A DNA stretch of 64,000 nucleotides from DATAGF01 sp963819845 (GCA_963819845.1 CAWFXQ010000008.1:124001-188000), one strand, 5' to 3'; counted from the stretch's first letter, positions 43,459 through 52,720 are shown. Numbers and translations: made by a program. Notes: a model not told the origin generated them from the sequence alone.

Positions 43459-44337
43459 ATGGACGACGGCATGTGGGATCTGACGGGGCGGACGGCGATC
43501 GTGACCGGGGCGTCCTCCGGGCTGGGCGTGACGTTCTCCGAGGCCCTCGCCGACGCCGGGGCGAGCGTCGTGGTCAGCGCCCGCCGGGCGGAGAGGCTCG
43601 ACGAGTTGGTCGGCCGGATCGAGGAGGCGGGCGGGCGGGCTCTCGCGGTGGCGTGCGACGTCACCGAGCCGGATCAGGTCGCGTCGATGGTGCAGGCCGC
43701 CGTCGAGCGCTTCGGGCGCGTGGACGTCCTGGTCTGCAACGCCGGCACCGCCGGTGACGCCGGGCCGATGGCCGAGCGGCTGCCCCACGCGCTCTTCGAG
43801 CAGACGGTGCGCGTGAACCTGCTGGGGCTCTGGTACTGCTGCCGTGATGCGGGCGCCGTCATGCTCGCCCAGGGCTCGGGGGCCATCATCAACGTGTCGT
43901 CGACCGCCGGCCTGGCGGGCGTCCAGCACTTCCCGCCCGCCTACCAGGCGACCAAGGCGGCCGTCATCAACCTGACCCGCAACCTCGCCCTGTCCTGGGC
44001 CGGCCGCGGCGTGCGCGTGAACGCGCTCGCGCCCGGATGGTTCCCCAGCGAGATGGCGAGCCCGTTCATCGAGGCGCCGGTGTACGGCGACCACATCCTC
44101 CGGCACGAGCCGACCGGCCGCGTGGGGGATCCCTCGGAGCTGGTGGGGCCCCTGCTGTTCCTCGCCTCGGACGCCTCGAGCCGCGTCACCGGCCAGACCC
44201 TCGTCGTCGACGGGGGCCACTCGGCCGGGCTGATGGGCGCCGGCTACGGCGACGAGCTCTATGACTTCCACGCGGCGATCGTCCCCGACGGCCTCGGGGA
44301 GCGGATCATGCCGGGTGGCACGGCCGCCGGGGCGTAG
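43459..44337 (+). CDS. Short-chain dehydrogenase/reductase (SDR)
   Basis: 292 residues from ATG 43459 (GGGGGAG upstream). Classical SDR: TAIVTGASSGLGVTFSEALA (TGxxxGxG), VLVCNAGTAGDAGPMAERLP (NAG), GAIINVSSTAGLAGVQHFPP, AYQATKAAVINLTRNLALSW (YxxxK), RVNALAPGWFPSEMASPFIE, and VTGQTLVVDGGHSAG. It oxidises or reduces an alcohol/ketone with NAD(P). The C-terminal ~35 residues after the Rossmann end (LYDFHAAIVPDGLGERIM) are an extension. Convergent with the acyl-CoA ligases; a role in acyl metabolism is possible. Confidence 0.9.
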   Translation: MDDGMWDLTGRTAIVTGASSGLGVTFSEALADAGASVVVSARRAERLDELVGRIEEAGGRALAVACDVTEPDQVASMVQAAVERFGRVDVLVCNAGTAGDAGPMAERLPHALFEQTVRVNLLGLWYCCRDAGAVMLAQGSGAIINVSSTAGLAGVQHFPPAYQATKAAVINLTRNLALSWAGRGVRVNALAPGWFPSEMASPFIEAPVYGDHILRHEPTGRVGDPSELVGPLLFLASDASSRVTGQTLVVDGGHSAGLMGAGYGDELYDFHAAIVPDGLGERIMPGGTAAGA

Positions 44338-44340
44338 CCC

Positions 44341-46233
44341 TCAGCCGGGGCCCGCCCCCGGGGCCAGGACCTCGACCAGCTCCTCCAGGATGACCGGGTC
44401 GTCGATGGTGCTCGGGACGGAGTAGGGCCGGCCGTCGGCGATGTCGCGCATCGTCCGGCGCAGGATCTTGCCGCTGCGCGTCTTGGGCAGGCGCGCCACC
44501 ACCGCCACGCGCTTGAGGCTCGCCACGGGGCCCACCTCGCGTCTCACCTGCGCCACGAGCTCGGCCTCGACCTCGGCCTCGTCGCGGTCGGCGCCGGCCT
44601 TCATCACGACCAGCCCCACCGGCACCTGGCCCTTGAGATCGTCGGCCACGCCGATCACCGCGCACTCGGCCACGTCGGGGTGCCCGGCGAGCGCCGCCTC
44701 CAGCGCGCCGGTCGACAGCCGGTGGCCGGCCACGTTGAGCACGTCGTCCATCCGCCCCATCACGTAGAGGTAGCCGTCCTCGTCAACGTATCCGCCGTCG
44801 CCGGTGAGGTAGTGGCCCTCGTAGGCCGACAGGTACCCGGAGACGAAGCGCGCGTCGTCGCCCCAGAGCGTGGGCAGCGCCCCCGGCGGCAGCGGCAGGC
44901 GCATGACCACGGATCCCTCGGTTCCCGCGGGCACCTCGGCGCCCCCGCCATCGAGGATGCGGACGTCCCAGCCCGGGACCGCCTTCGTGGGTGAGCCGGG
45001 CTTCACCGGCAGCGGCTCGAGGCCCATGCAGTTGGCGGCCACGGGCCACCCGGTCTCGGTCTGCCACCAGTGGTCGATCACCGGGACGCCGAGCAGCCCG
45101 GTCGCCCAGTGGTAGGTGTCGGGGTCGAGGCGCTCGCCCGCCAGGAAGAGGGTGCGGAACCGGGAGAGGTCGTGGCCGGCCATCAGGCGGCCCTCCGGGT
45201 CCTCCTTCTTGATCGCCCGGAACGCGGTCGGCGCGGTGAAGAGGGCGGCGACGCCGTGATCGGCGATCACCCGCCAGAAGGCGCCGGCGTCGGGGGTCCC
45301 GACCGGCTTGCCCTCGAAGAGCACCGTGGTGCAGCCGGCGATCAGCGGCCCGTAGACGATGTACGAGTGGCCGACGACCCATCCGATGTCGGACGCCGCC
45401 CAGAAGGCCTCCCCCGGGCCGACGCCGTAGATGTTCTCCATCGACCAGCGCAGGGCGACGGCGTGTCCCCCGTTGTCGCGCACGACCCCCTTGGGCGCCG
45501 CCGTCGTGCCCGAGGTGTAGAGGACGTAGAGCGGGTCGGTGGCCGCCACCGGGACGCAGCCCGCGGGCTCGGCGCCGTCGAGGGCCTCGCCCCACTCGAC
45601 GTCCCGACCCGGGGTCAGCGAGGCCGGCGCCTGCGGCCGCTGCAGGACGATGCAGCGCGGGGGCGGGCGCTCGGCGATCTCGAGGGCGGCGTTCAGGAGC
45701 GGCATGTACTCGACGACCCGCTGCACCTCGATGCCGCACGACGCGGTCACCAGCAGGGCGGGCCGCGCGTCGTCGATGCGGGCCGCCAGCTCGCGCGGCG
45801 CGAACCCTCCGAAGACGACGGAGTGGACCGCGCCGATGCGGGCGCAGGCGAGCATCGCCTCGGCCGCCTCGGGCACCATGGGCATGTAGATGACGACGGT
45901 GTCGCCGGGGCCCACGCCCAGGCGCCGCATCGCCCCCGCCACGCGGGCCACCCGGTCGCGCAGCTCGCGGTAGGTGAACGCGCGCACCTCCCCGGTGACC
46001 GGCGAGTCGTGGACCAGCGCGAGCTGGTCGGCGCGGCCGCCGTTGACGTGGCGGTCGAGGGCATTGTGGCAGGTGTTGAGGGAGCCGTCCGGGAACCAGC
46101 GGTAGAGCGGCGCGGCCGAGGCGTCGAGCGCCCGCGTCGGTGCGCGCTCCCAGTCGATCGCGCCGGCCGCATCGAGCCAGAAGCCCTCCGGGTCGTCGAG
46201 GCTGCGCCGGTACTGCTGCTCGTATGCGCCCAT
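44341..46233 (-). CDS. Acetyl/propionyl-CoA synthetase-like acyl-CoA ligase
   Basis: 630 residues, ACS/PrpE size. YRRSLDDPEGFWLDAAGAID and LDRHVNGGRADQLALVHDSP are N-terminal ACS features; LYVLYTSGTTAAPKGVVRDN is the phosphate loop; VIDHWWQTETGWPVAANCMG the adenylate site; GHYLTGDGGYVDEDGYLYVM, GRMDDVLNVAGHRLSTGALE and LPKTRSGKILRRTMRDI (catalytic Lys) complete it. It activates acetate or propionate with ATP and CoA. The Trp in HWWQTETGWP and the longer alignment to PrpE favour propionate but do not prove it. ATG 46233 overlaps the upstream ligase stop by one base. Confidence 0.9.
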   Translation of the reverse strand: MGAYEQQYRRSLDDPEGFWLDAAGAIDWERAPTRALDASAAPLYRWFPDGSLNTCHNALDRHVNGGRADQLALVHDSPVTGEVRAFTYRELRDRVARVAGAMRRLGVGPGDTVVIYMPMVPEAAEAMLACARIGAVHSVVFGGFAPRELAARIDDARPALLVTASCGIEVQRVVEYMPLLNAALEIAERPPPRCIVLQRPQAPASLTPGRDVEWGEALDGAEPAGCVPVAATDPLYVLYTSGTTAAPKGVVRDNGGHAVALRWSMENIYGVGPGEAFWAASDIGWVVGHSYIVYGPLIAGCTTVLFEGKPVGTPDAGAFWRVIADHGVAALFTAPTAFRAIKKEDPEGRLMAGHDLSRFRTLFLAGERLDPDTYHWATGLLGVPVIDHWWQTETGWPVAANCMGLEPLPVKPGSPTKAVPGWDVRILDGGGAEVPAGTEGSVVMRLPLPPGALPTLWGDDARFVSGYLSAYEGHYLTGDGGYVDEDGYLYVMGRMDDVLNVAGHRLSTGALEAALAGHPDVAECAVIGVADDLKGQVPVGLVVMKAGADRDEAEVEAELVAQVRREVGPVASLKRVAVVARLPKTRSGKILRRTMRDIADGRPYSVPSTIDDPVILEELVEVLAPGAGPG

Positions 46234-47822
46234 CAGTTGATCCTCCTCGCGCGGCCGGCCCACTCGCGCTCGCGCAGCAGCACCTTGCGCACCTTGCCGG
46301 TGGATGTGCGCGGCAGCTCGTCGACGATGTTGACGACGTCGGGGCACTTGTAGCCGGCGAGCAGGCCCCGGACGTGGGCCCGCAGGTCGTCGGGATCGGC
46401 GGCGCCCGCAGCGCGCAGCACCACGAAGGCCTTCGGCCGCTCGCCCCAGCGGTCGTCGGGCACGCCGACGACGGCCGCCTCGAGGACGGCGGGGTGGCTG
46501 GCCAGGGCCTGCTCCACCTCGATGGTCGAGATGTTCTCGCCGCCCGAGATCACCACGTCCTTGGCCCGGTCGCGCAGCTCGACGTAGCCGTCCGGGTGCC
46601 ACACGCCCAGGTCGCCGGAGTGGAAGACGCCGCCGCGGAAGGCGGCGGCCGTCGCCTCGGGGTCGTCGTGGTAGCCCTTCATGACGTTGTTGCCGGACAT
46701 GACGATCTCCCCAATGGTCGCGCCGTCGCGGGGCACGTCGGCGCCGGCCTCGTTGACCACCCGGATCGGGTCGGCCTGCACCATCGCCACGCCCTGGCGG
46801 GAGAGCAGCCGGGCCCGCGCCTCGGACTCCTCGTCCTCCCACCCGACCTGCCACTGGCACACGGTGTAGGGGCCGTAGGTCTCGGTGAGGCCGTAGACGT
46901 GCGCCACGCGCGCGCCGAGCGCCTCGGTCTGGGCGAGGATGGTCGGGCTGGGCGGGGCGGCGGCGGTCATCACGACGAGCTCGCGGTCGAGCGCGTGGGC
47001 CTCGGGGGCGTTGACGAGCACCGACAGCACGGCGGGCGCGCCGCAGAGGTGAGTGACCCCCTCCTCGTCGATCAGGCGCCAGATCTCCTCGCCGCGCACG
47101 GCCGGCAGGCACACCTGCACGCCGCCGGCCGCCGCGATGGCCCACGGGTGACACCAGCCGTTGCAGTGGAACATCGGGAGGGTCCAGAGGTAGACGGTCC
47201 CGGGTCCGTGGCCGGCGGTGATGTTCTCGCCGAGGGCGTTCAGGTAGGCGCCGCGGTGGGTGTACATCACGCCCTTGGGCGCGCCGGTGGTGCCCGAGGT
47301 GTAGTTGATCGAGATGGTCGCGTCCTCGTCCTCGACGCTCCACGGCAGGGGGCCGTCCGAACCCCGCGCCAGGAGGTCGGGGTAGGCGGTCCCGGCGAGG
47401 CCCGCGGGTGCCGCGCCGGTCCAGACGACCTCGCCGACGGTCGCCAGCCGGTCCGCGACCGGGGCGACCGTGCCGCCCAGCTCGGGGTCCGCCACCAGCA
47501 GCCGGGCGCCGGAGTGGTCGCAGATGGCCCGCACCTCCTCGGGGGCGAGGCGGGTGTTGACGGCCACCAGCACGGCGCCGGCCAGGGGCGCCGCGAAGTG
47601 GGCGAGCAGCAGCGGCAGGGCGTTGCGGCAGAGGTACGCGACGCGGTCGCCGGGCCCGACCCCCGAGGCCCGGAGGGCCTGCGCCATGCGCGTGACCTCG
47701 GCGGCGAGATCGGCGTACGTCAGGCGCGCGTCGCCGTCCACGACGGCCGTCCGCCCGGCGAAGACCGACGCGGAGCGCTCCAGGAAGGCCAGCGGCGTGA
47801 GGGGGGTGATGTGCACCGGCAC
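46233..47822 (-). CDS. Medium-chain fatty-acid-CoA ligase-like (AlkK type)
   Basis: 529 residues, start GTG 47822. LTPLAFLERSASVFAGRTAV, ISINYTSGTTGAPKGVMYTH (P-loop), TLPMFHCNGWCHPWAIAAAG, HVYGLTETYGPYTVCQWQVG, VFHSGDLGVWHPDGYVELRD, VVISGGENISTIEVEQALAS and LPRTSTGKVRKVLLRE (catalytic Lys) give the complete adenylate-forming order and the LPMFHCNGW pattern of AlkK/DMSP-type ligases. It is co-transcribed with the ACS-like gene, so the pair may activate short- and medium-chain acids. Confidence 0.9.
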   Translation of the reverse strand: MPVHITPLTPLAFLERSASVFAGRTAVVDGDARLTYADLAAEVTRMAQALRASGVGPGDRVAYLCRNALPLLLAHFAAPLAGAVLVAVNTRLAPEEVRAICDHSGARLLVADPELGGTVAPVADRLATVGEVVWTGAAPAGLAGTAYPDLLARGSDGPLPWSVEDEDATISINYTSGTTGAPKGVMYTHRGAYLNALGENITAGHGPGTVYLWTLPMFHCNGWCHPWAIAAAGGVQVCLPAVRGEEIWRLIDEEGVTHLCGAPAVLSVLVNAPEAHALDRELVVMTAAAPPSPTILAQTEALGARVAHVYGLTETYGPYTVCQWQVGWEDEESEARARLLSRQGVAMVQADPIRVVNEAGADVPRDGATIGEIVMSGNNVMKGYHDDPEATAAAFRGGVFHSGDLGVWHPDGYVELRDRAKDVVISGGENISTIEVEQALASHPAVLEAAVVGVPDDRWGERPKAFVVLRAAGAADPDDLRAHVRGLLAGYKCPDVVNIVDELPRTSTGKVRKVLLREREWAGRARRIN

Positions 47823-47893
47823 ACGGCCATCACACGGCCTCCCGCGGGGGGCGTCAACCCCCGGCAGGGTTCGCCCGGCGCCGCGGCGGGTAG

Positions 47894-48520
47894 ATGGAGG
47901 CCATGCCCGAGCACCGCGAGATCGCGGACGGCCGCCCCGACGCCCCGACCATGGTGGCGCCCCCGCCGGAGGCCCGGGCGGAGGAGGCGCGGCCGCCGCG
48001 GGCGCGCCGGCGCCATGCGGCCCCCTTCTCGCCGCTCGCCGTCCTGCTGGGCTGGCTGACGGCCTGGGGGGCGGCCGCCCTGGCCGTCGCGTGCCTGCGC
48101 GAAGCCGGCGTCGACCTCGGCCTGGGCGTCGGGATCGCCACGGGGGAGCCCGGCGTGGAGGACCGCCTGATGCCGGGCCTCTGGGTCATGGCGGTGCAGG
48201 CCGGCGCGTTCGTCCTCGGGGGCTACACGGCGGCCCGGATCGCGCGCGGCCAGGCGATGCTGCACGCCGGCCTGGCCTGGTGCGCCGCCATGCTCGCGAC
48301 GGGGGCGGACGCGATCGTGATCGCGCTGCGCGACGGCGGCGAGAGCATCCCCGAGCGCCTCGGCCTGCCCCACTGGGTGCACACCGGGCTGTCGGGGGCG
48401 TGGGAGGAGGGCCTCGCGCTGGCGGTCATCGCCCTGGCCGGCCTCGCCGGCGCGCTGGTCGGCGGGTCGCTCGCCGCGGCCGCGAACAGGGCGTGGCCGC
48501 GGGCTCTCTCCGGCGGCTAA
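47894..48520 (+). CDS. Membrane protein of unknown function
   Basis: 208 residues (ATG 47894; ATG 47903 is an alternative). An acidic/Pro-rich N-terminus is followed by four helices (LAVLLGWLTAWGAAALAVAC, MPGLWVMAVQAGAFVLGGYT, MLHAGLAWCAAMLATGADAI, GLALAVIALAGLAGALVGGS). Similar TIGR-like proteins with an FSPLAVLLGWLTAWG start occur in actinobacteria. It is followed closely by the thioesterase. Confidence 0.75.
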   Translation: MEAMPEHREIADGRPDAPTMVAPPPEARAEEARPPRARRRHAAPFSPLAVLLGWLTAWGAAALAVACLREAGVDLGLGVGIATGEPGVEDRLMPGLWVMAVQAGAFVLGGYTAARIARGQAMLHAGLAWCAAMLATGADAIVIALRDGGESIPERLGLPHWVHTGLSGAWEEGLALAVIALAGLAGALVGGSLAAAANRAWPRALSGG

Positions 48521-48567
48521 CCTGGGCCACCGCCGCGCCCGCGGCGGTCCGCGAGCCGGAGGTCCGG

Positions 48568-48936
48568 GTGGAGGCACGCCTTCTCGAGTCCGTCTTCCCG
48601 ACGGACACCAACCCGCAGGGCAACCTCTTCGGCGGCACCCTGGTGTCGTGGATGGACAAGGCGGCGGGCTTCGCCGCCATGAGGCGCGCGCGGACGACCG
48701 TGGTGACGGCCGCCATCGAGGACATCGCCTTCAGGGTGCCGATCCTCCAGGGTGACCTCGTGGACATCGACGCCCGGGTGATCCAGGTCGGGCGCTCGAG
48801 CATGCGGGTGCGCGTCGAGGTGCGCAAGGAGAGCCCGCGCGACGGCACCGGCGAGCTGTGCACGGTCGGGCACTTCACGATGGTCGCGATGGGGCCCGAC
48901 CGGCGGCCGCTCGCCGTGCCCCCCGAGGAGGCCTGA
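48568..48936 (+). CDS. Acyl-CoA thioesterase, hotdog fold
   Basis: 122 residues from GTG 48568, with GCCGGAGG before it. SVFPTDTNPQGNLFGGTLVS, WMDKAAGFAAMRRARTTVVT and DIAFRVPILQGDLVDIDARV show the D-T-N-x-x-G-x-x-FGG...WMD motif of YciA/BACH-type enzymes, with catalytic Asp/Asn in the PTDTNPQGN loop. It releases CoA from acyl-CoA, consistent with the ligases next door. Confidence 0.9.
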   Translation: MEARLLESVFPTDTNPQGNLFGGTLVSWMDKAAGFAAMRRARTTVVTAAIEDIAFRVPILQGDLVDIDARVIQVGRSSMRVRVEVRKESPRDGTGELCTVGHFTMVAMGPDRRPLAVPPEEA

Positions 48937-50441
48937 CGGCGGCCGGCCCCGCGCCGGCGGCCGGGGGCGAGCTGGTCCGCTACGGGACCCGCCGGGGCTG
49001 GATCGTGCTCCTGGCCACCGTGCTGGGCTCGGGGATGGCGTTCCTCGACGGGACGGTCGTCAACATCGCGCTGCCGAGCATCGGCGAGGACCTCGACGCC
49101 GACCTGGCGGACCTCCAGTGGACCGTGAACGCCTACGCGCTGACCCTGGCGGGCCTCATCCTCATCGGCGGGTCGCTGGGCGACCACCTCGGGCGCCGGC
49201 GGGTGTTCGTGTGGGGCGTGGTCTGGTTCGCGATCGCGTCACTGCTGTGCGCACTGGCGCCGACCGTCGAGGCGCTCATCGCCGCGCGGGCGATCCAGGG
49301 CGTGGGCGCGGCGCTGCTCACCCCGGGCAGCCTGGCGATCCTCGAGGCGGTCTTCCACCCCGACGACCGGGGCTCGGCGATCGGGGCGTGGTCGGGGCTC
49401 GCGGGCGTTTCGACGGCGATCGGGCCCTTCGCCGGGGGCTGGCTGGTGGAGGCCGCGTCGTGGCGCCTGATCTTCCTCATCAACCTGCCGCTCGCCGCGG
49501 TCGTCGTGTGGGCCGCCCGCCGGATCCCCGAGACGGTCAACCCGGAGGTGCGCGGGCAGAAGCTCGACCTGGCCGGGGCGGCGCTCACGGCGTTCGGCCT
49601 GGCGGGGGTCACCTACGCGCTCACGGAGGGCGACGCGGCCGGCTGGACCGACCCGACGGTCGTGACCCTGGGAGTGCTCGGCGTCGCGAGCCTCGGCGCG
49701 TTCCTGATGGTCGAGGCGCGCGGGAGCCACCCCATGATCCCGCTCGACATCTTCCGCAACCGCCTCTTCTCGGCCGCGAACGCGATGACGTTCGTCGTCT
49801 ACGCGGCGCTGAGCGGCGCGCTCTTCCTCCTCCCGATCCAGCTGCAGCAGGTGGTGGGCTACTCGCCGTTGCAGGCCGGCTCCGCGCTCATCCCGCTCAC
49901 GGTGGTGGTGCTGCTGCTCTCCTCGACGGCCGGCCGCGTGTCCCAGCGCATCGGGCCACGGCTGCCGATGGGCCTCGGCCCGATCGTCGCGGCGAGCGGC
50001 CTCGCGATGCTCTCGCAGGTCGGGCCGGACGCCTCCTACGTCGCCGACATCCTGCCGGGGGTGCTGTTGTTCGGGCTCGGCCTCTCGATCACGGTCGCGC
50101 CCCTCAACGTCACGGTGCTGGGAGCGGCCGGGGAGGAGCGGGCGGGGATCGCGTCGGCGATCAACAACGCGGTGGCGCGTGTCGCAAGCCTGCTCGCCGT
50201 GGCCGTCATCCCCCTCGCGGCCGGCATCTCGGGCGACGACTACCTGGTGCCGGAGGCCTTCGATGTGGGTTACCGCACCGGGATGCTGATCTGCGCCGGC
50301 GCCTGCGCGGCGGGCGGAGTGCTGGCGCTGGCCACCATCCGCCGGCCGGACGCGCCGCCCCGGGCGCCGGCGCCGGCGCACTGCTGCGTCAGCGGACCCC
50401 CGCCGGCGATGCCGGCGCAGCCGTCGCAGGCCGCGGGGTGA
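48933..50441 (+). CDS. DHA2-type MFS drug/metabolite exporter
   Basis: About 500 residues and 14 membrane helices. LGSGMAFLDGTVVNIALPSI (helix 1 motif D1), LQWTVNAYALTLAGLILIGG, GDHLGRRRVFVWGVVWFAIA (motif A), AIQGVGAALLTPGSLAILEA, GPFAGGWLVEAASWRLIFLI (motif C) define the drug:H+ antiporter-2 family. No ATG/GTG precedes helix 1; CTG 48933 overlaps the thioesterase stop (CTGA) and is the most likely start. The His/Cys-containing tail (APAHCCVSGPPPAM) is unusual for the family and ends in a Pro-rich segment. Confidence 0.85.
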   Translation: MTAAGPAPAAGGELVRYGTRRGWIVLLATVLGSGMAFLDGTVVNIALPSIGEDLDADLADLQWTVNAYALTLAGLILIGGSLGDHLGRRRVFVWGVVWFAIASLLCALAPTVEALIAARAIQGVGAALLTPGSLAILEAVFHPDDRGSAIGAWSGLAGVSTAIGPFAGGWLVEAASWRLIFLINLPLAAVVVWAARRIPETVNPEVRGQKLDLAGAALTAFGLAGVTYALTEGDAAGWTDPTVVTLGVLGVASLGAFLMVEARGSHPMIPLDIFRNRLFSAANAMTFVVYAALSGALFLLPIQLQQVVGYSPLQAGSALIPLTVVVLLLSSTAGRVSQRIGPRLPMGLGPIVAASGLAMLSQVGPDASYVADILPGVLLFGLGLSITVAPLNVTVLGAAGEERAGIASAINNAVARVASLLAVAVIPLAAGISGDDYLVPEAFDVGYRTGMLICAGACAAGGVLALATIRRPDAPPRAPAPAHCCVSGPPPAMPAQPSQAAG

Positions 50442-50524
50442 CTCCGCGGACCGGACCGGAGTCGGTCGGCGCGCCGCTCAGGTCCCCCACCGGCAGCGCG
50501 CCGACACGACCGCGTTCCCGCAGG

Positions 50525-50561
50525 CCAATTGGCACTTCGGGCGTCGCCACTCTTATCGTGC
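50525..50561 (+). promoter_or_regulatory. Promoter of the two-component system with a CCAATTGG palindrome
   Basis: CCAATTGG at 50525-50532 overlaps TTGGCA (-35-like); TATCGT lies 19 bp further as -10. The palindrome is a single member of the family found at 29468-29614 and 52860-53113, suggesting that a protein recognising it could act on this promoter. The leader to 50621 has GAGGAG. Confidence 0.45.
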
Positions 50562-50620
50562 GCCCCTGAAAAAGTCCTGAACGGTCGCCTGAGGAGTCTC
50601 GAAGGGCGATACTGGCGCCG

Positions 50621-51292
50621 ATGCTGTCGCCGCTCGTGCTGGTGGTCGAGGACGACTCGGCGTTGCGCTCCGTCCTCGCGCGAGGGCTCCGCGAGGAGGG
50701 CTTCCGGTGCGAGGTGCTGTCCACCGGCGCCGAGCTGCTGGCGCGCGTCCCGGCCGCCGCGCCCGACGTCCTGGTGGTCAACATCGGCCTCCCCGACTGC
50801 GACGGGCGCGACGCGTGCCAGGCCCTGCGGGCGCAGGGCGTCACGACGCCGGTCCTGTTCCTCACCGCCCGCGACGCGCTGGTGGACCGGCTGGCCGGTT
50901 TCGAGGCGGGCGGGGACGACTACGTGTCGAAGCCCTTCTCGCTCGACGAGCTGGCGGCGCGGCTGCGGGCCCTCGCCCGCCGCGGCTCGGCCGGGGCGGC
51001 CCCGGCCGGCGTCGGCGGCGTGGTGCTCGACCCCGGCTCGCACGCGCTGGTCTCGGGAGCCCACCGCGTGCGGGTGACCCCGACCGAGTTCCGCATCGTG
51101 GCGGCGCTGTTCGCCCGGCCCGGCGAGGCGGTGCGCCGCCGCGAGCTCATCCGCGTCGGGTGGCCCCACGGCGCGATCGTCAACGAGAACACGCTCGACG
51201 CCTACATCGCCCGTCTCCGGCGCAAGCTGCGGAGCCTGCCCGACGCCCCCCGGCTCGAAACGGTGCACGGCGTCGGCTACGCCATCCGGTGA
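50621..51292 (+). CDS. OmpR-type response regulator with Asn at the phosphorylation site
   Basis: 223 residues. Receiver: LVLVVEDDSALRSVLARGLR, then VLVVNIGLPDCDG, where position 54, normally the phosphorylated Asp, is Asn (GTC AAC, 50780-50782). VLFLTARDALVDRLAGFEAG and DDYVSKPFSLDELAARLRAL keep the Thr and Lys switch residues. The C-terminal winged helix is intact (VTPTEFRIVAALFARPGEAV, NENTLDAYIARLRRKL, ETVHGVGYAIR). Either a phosphorylation-independent regulator or a base-call artefact at GTCGAC. The stop overlaps the histidine kinase start (GTGA). Confidence 0.9.
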   Translation: MLSPLVLVVEDDSALRSVLARGLREEGFRCEVLSTGAELLARVPAAAPDVLVVNIGLPDCDGRDACQALRAQGVTTPVLFLTARDALVDRLAGFEAGGDDYVSKPFSLDELAARLRALARRGSAGAAPAGVGGVVLDPGSHALVSGAHRVRVTPTEFRIVAALFARPGEAVRRRELIRVGWPHGAIVNENTLDAYIARLRRKLRSLPDAPRLETVHGVGYAIR

Positions 51293-52671
51293 GCCGGCTC
51301 CGCGCGCCGCGGGCCCTCCGCACCCGGCTCCTGATGCTGATCGTCGCCGGCGTCGGGATCGTGCTCGCCGCCGGCACGGCGGCCGTCAACGTCGTCATCG
51401 ACCGCAACCTCGAGAACGACGCCGAGGAGATCGTCGCGGCCCGGGCCGCGGTGGAGCGCGACAACCTGGTGATCCGCGGAGGGCGGATCGTCGACCCGGA
51501 GGGCCCGGTGGCGGCGACGATCGACACGCGCGCCTGGGTCTTCGACGCGGAGGGGACGGCGCTCCAGCGCCCCCAGGTGACCCGGGCGCTCGAGCTCCAG
51601 GCGAGCGCGCTGTCGGGAGGGCCCGAGCGCACCCTGGAGGTGCCGGGCGACGTGCGGATGCACGTGCTCCCTGTGACCGTGGGCGAGCGGAGGATCGGCA
51701 CAGTGGTGGCGGGCATCTCCCTCCAGCCGTACCAGCGGACCCAGGTCATCGCGCTGATCTCCTCCATCACGCTGGCGGCGATCGTGCTGGTGGCGGTGGC
51801 CCTGGCCTCGGCCGCGATGCTCCGCGCGGCGCTCCGCCCGGTGGCCCGCATGACCGACGACGCGGCGCACTGGAGCGAGCGCGACCTCGACGAGCGTTTC
51901 GACGTCGGCCCCCCGCACGACGAGATCTCGCGGCTCGCGGCGACGCTCGACGGGCTGCTCGACCGCCTCGCGGCCGGCATGCGCCGCGAACGCCGGCTCA
52001 CCGCGGAGGTCTCCCACGAGCTGCGCACCCCGCTCGCCCAGATCCGGGCCGAGGTCGACCTGACCCTGCGCCGGGAGCGGAGCACGGCCGAGTACGAGGA
52101 GGCGCTGCGCGCGATCCGCGCGAGCGCGGAGCGGATCGGCACGACGATCGAGACCCTGCTCGCCACCGCCCGCCAGGACGCGCTGACGCCCCGCGGCACC
52201 GGCGACGTGGCCGATGCCGCGTCCCGCGTCGTCGGCGACCTGGGCCCGCTGGCCGAGGGGCGGAGGATCGTCGTCCGGGTCAACCCCTCCTCCGGCCGCC
52301 CCCGCGCCGGCGTCAACCCCGAGGTCATCGAGCGGATCCTGCACCCGGTCGTCGAGAACGCCTGCCGTCACGGGCGCGGAGACGTGAGGATCGGGGTGAC
52401 CACCGACGCCGGCGACGTGGCGGTCACGGTCGCCGACGACGGCCCGGGGGTCCCCGAGGCCGAGCGCGAGCGCATCTTCGAGCCGGGGGCCCGGATCGGC
52501 GGCGGTGACAGGGGCGGCAACGGCGGCGGTGGTGGCGGTGGCGGCGGGCGCGACGGCGGCGCGGGCCTCGGCCTCCCCCTCGCCCGCCGCCTGGCCCGCG
52601 CCGCCGGAGGCGACGTCCACGCCGACTCCGCCGCCGGCGGCCACTTCACGATCCGGCTCCCCTCAGCCTGA
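51289..52671 (+). CDS. Sensor histidine kinase
   Basis: 460 residues. Helix 1 (RLLMLIVAGVGIVLAAGTAA), a ~130-residue external domain, helix 2 (VIALISSITLAAIVLVAVAL), HAMP-like linker, and H-box EVSHELRTPLAQIRAEVDLT. N-box VVENACRHG, G-box VADDGPGVPEAERERIFEPG, and G2 AGLGLPLARRLARAAGG are present. Between F-like ERIFEPGARIGG and AGLGLPLA is a Gly-rich insertion (GGGDRGGNGGGGGGGGGRDG) in the ATP lid. It partners the response regulator upstream by a 4-bp overlap. Confidence 0.9.
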   Translation: MSRLRAPRALRTRLLMLIVAGVGIVLAAGTAAVNVVIDRNLENDAEEIVAARAAVERDNLVIRGGRIVDPEGPVAATIDTRAWVFDAEGTALQRPQVTRALELQASALSGGPERTLEVPGDVRMHVLPVTVGERRIGTVVAGISLQPYQRTQVIALISSITLAAIVLVAVALASAAMLRAALRPVARMTDDAAHWSERDLDERFDVGPPHDEISRLAATLDGLLDRLAAGMRRERRLTAEVSHELRTPLAQIRAEVDLTLRRERSTAEYEEALRAIRASAERIGTTIETLLATARQDALTPRGTGDVADAASRVVGDLGPLAEGRRIVVRVNPSSGRPRAGVNPEVIERILHPVVENACRHGRGDVRIGVTTDAGDVAVTVADDGPGVPEAERERIFEPGARIGGGDRGGNGGGGGGGGGRDGGAGLGLPLARRLARAAGGDVHADSAAGGHFTIRLPSA

Positions 52672-52703
52672 CCTCGAGCGGGCGGGCGTCCCGGCGATCC
52701 GGC

Positions 52704-52720
52704 CCGGGCCTTCGGCCCGG
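52704..52720 (+). terminator. Terminator-like hairpin after the kinase gene
   Basis: CCGGGCC-TTC-GGCCCGG, 7-bp stem and 3-nt loop (or 6 bp with a CTTCG loop), 33 bp after the stop. No T-run follows. Confidence 0.5.
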
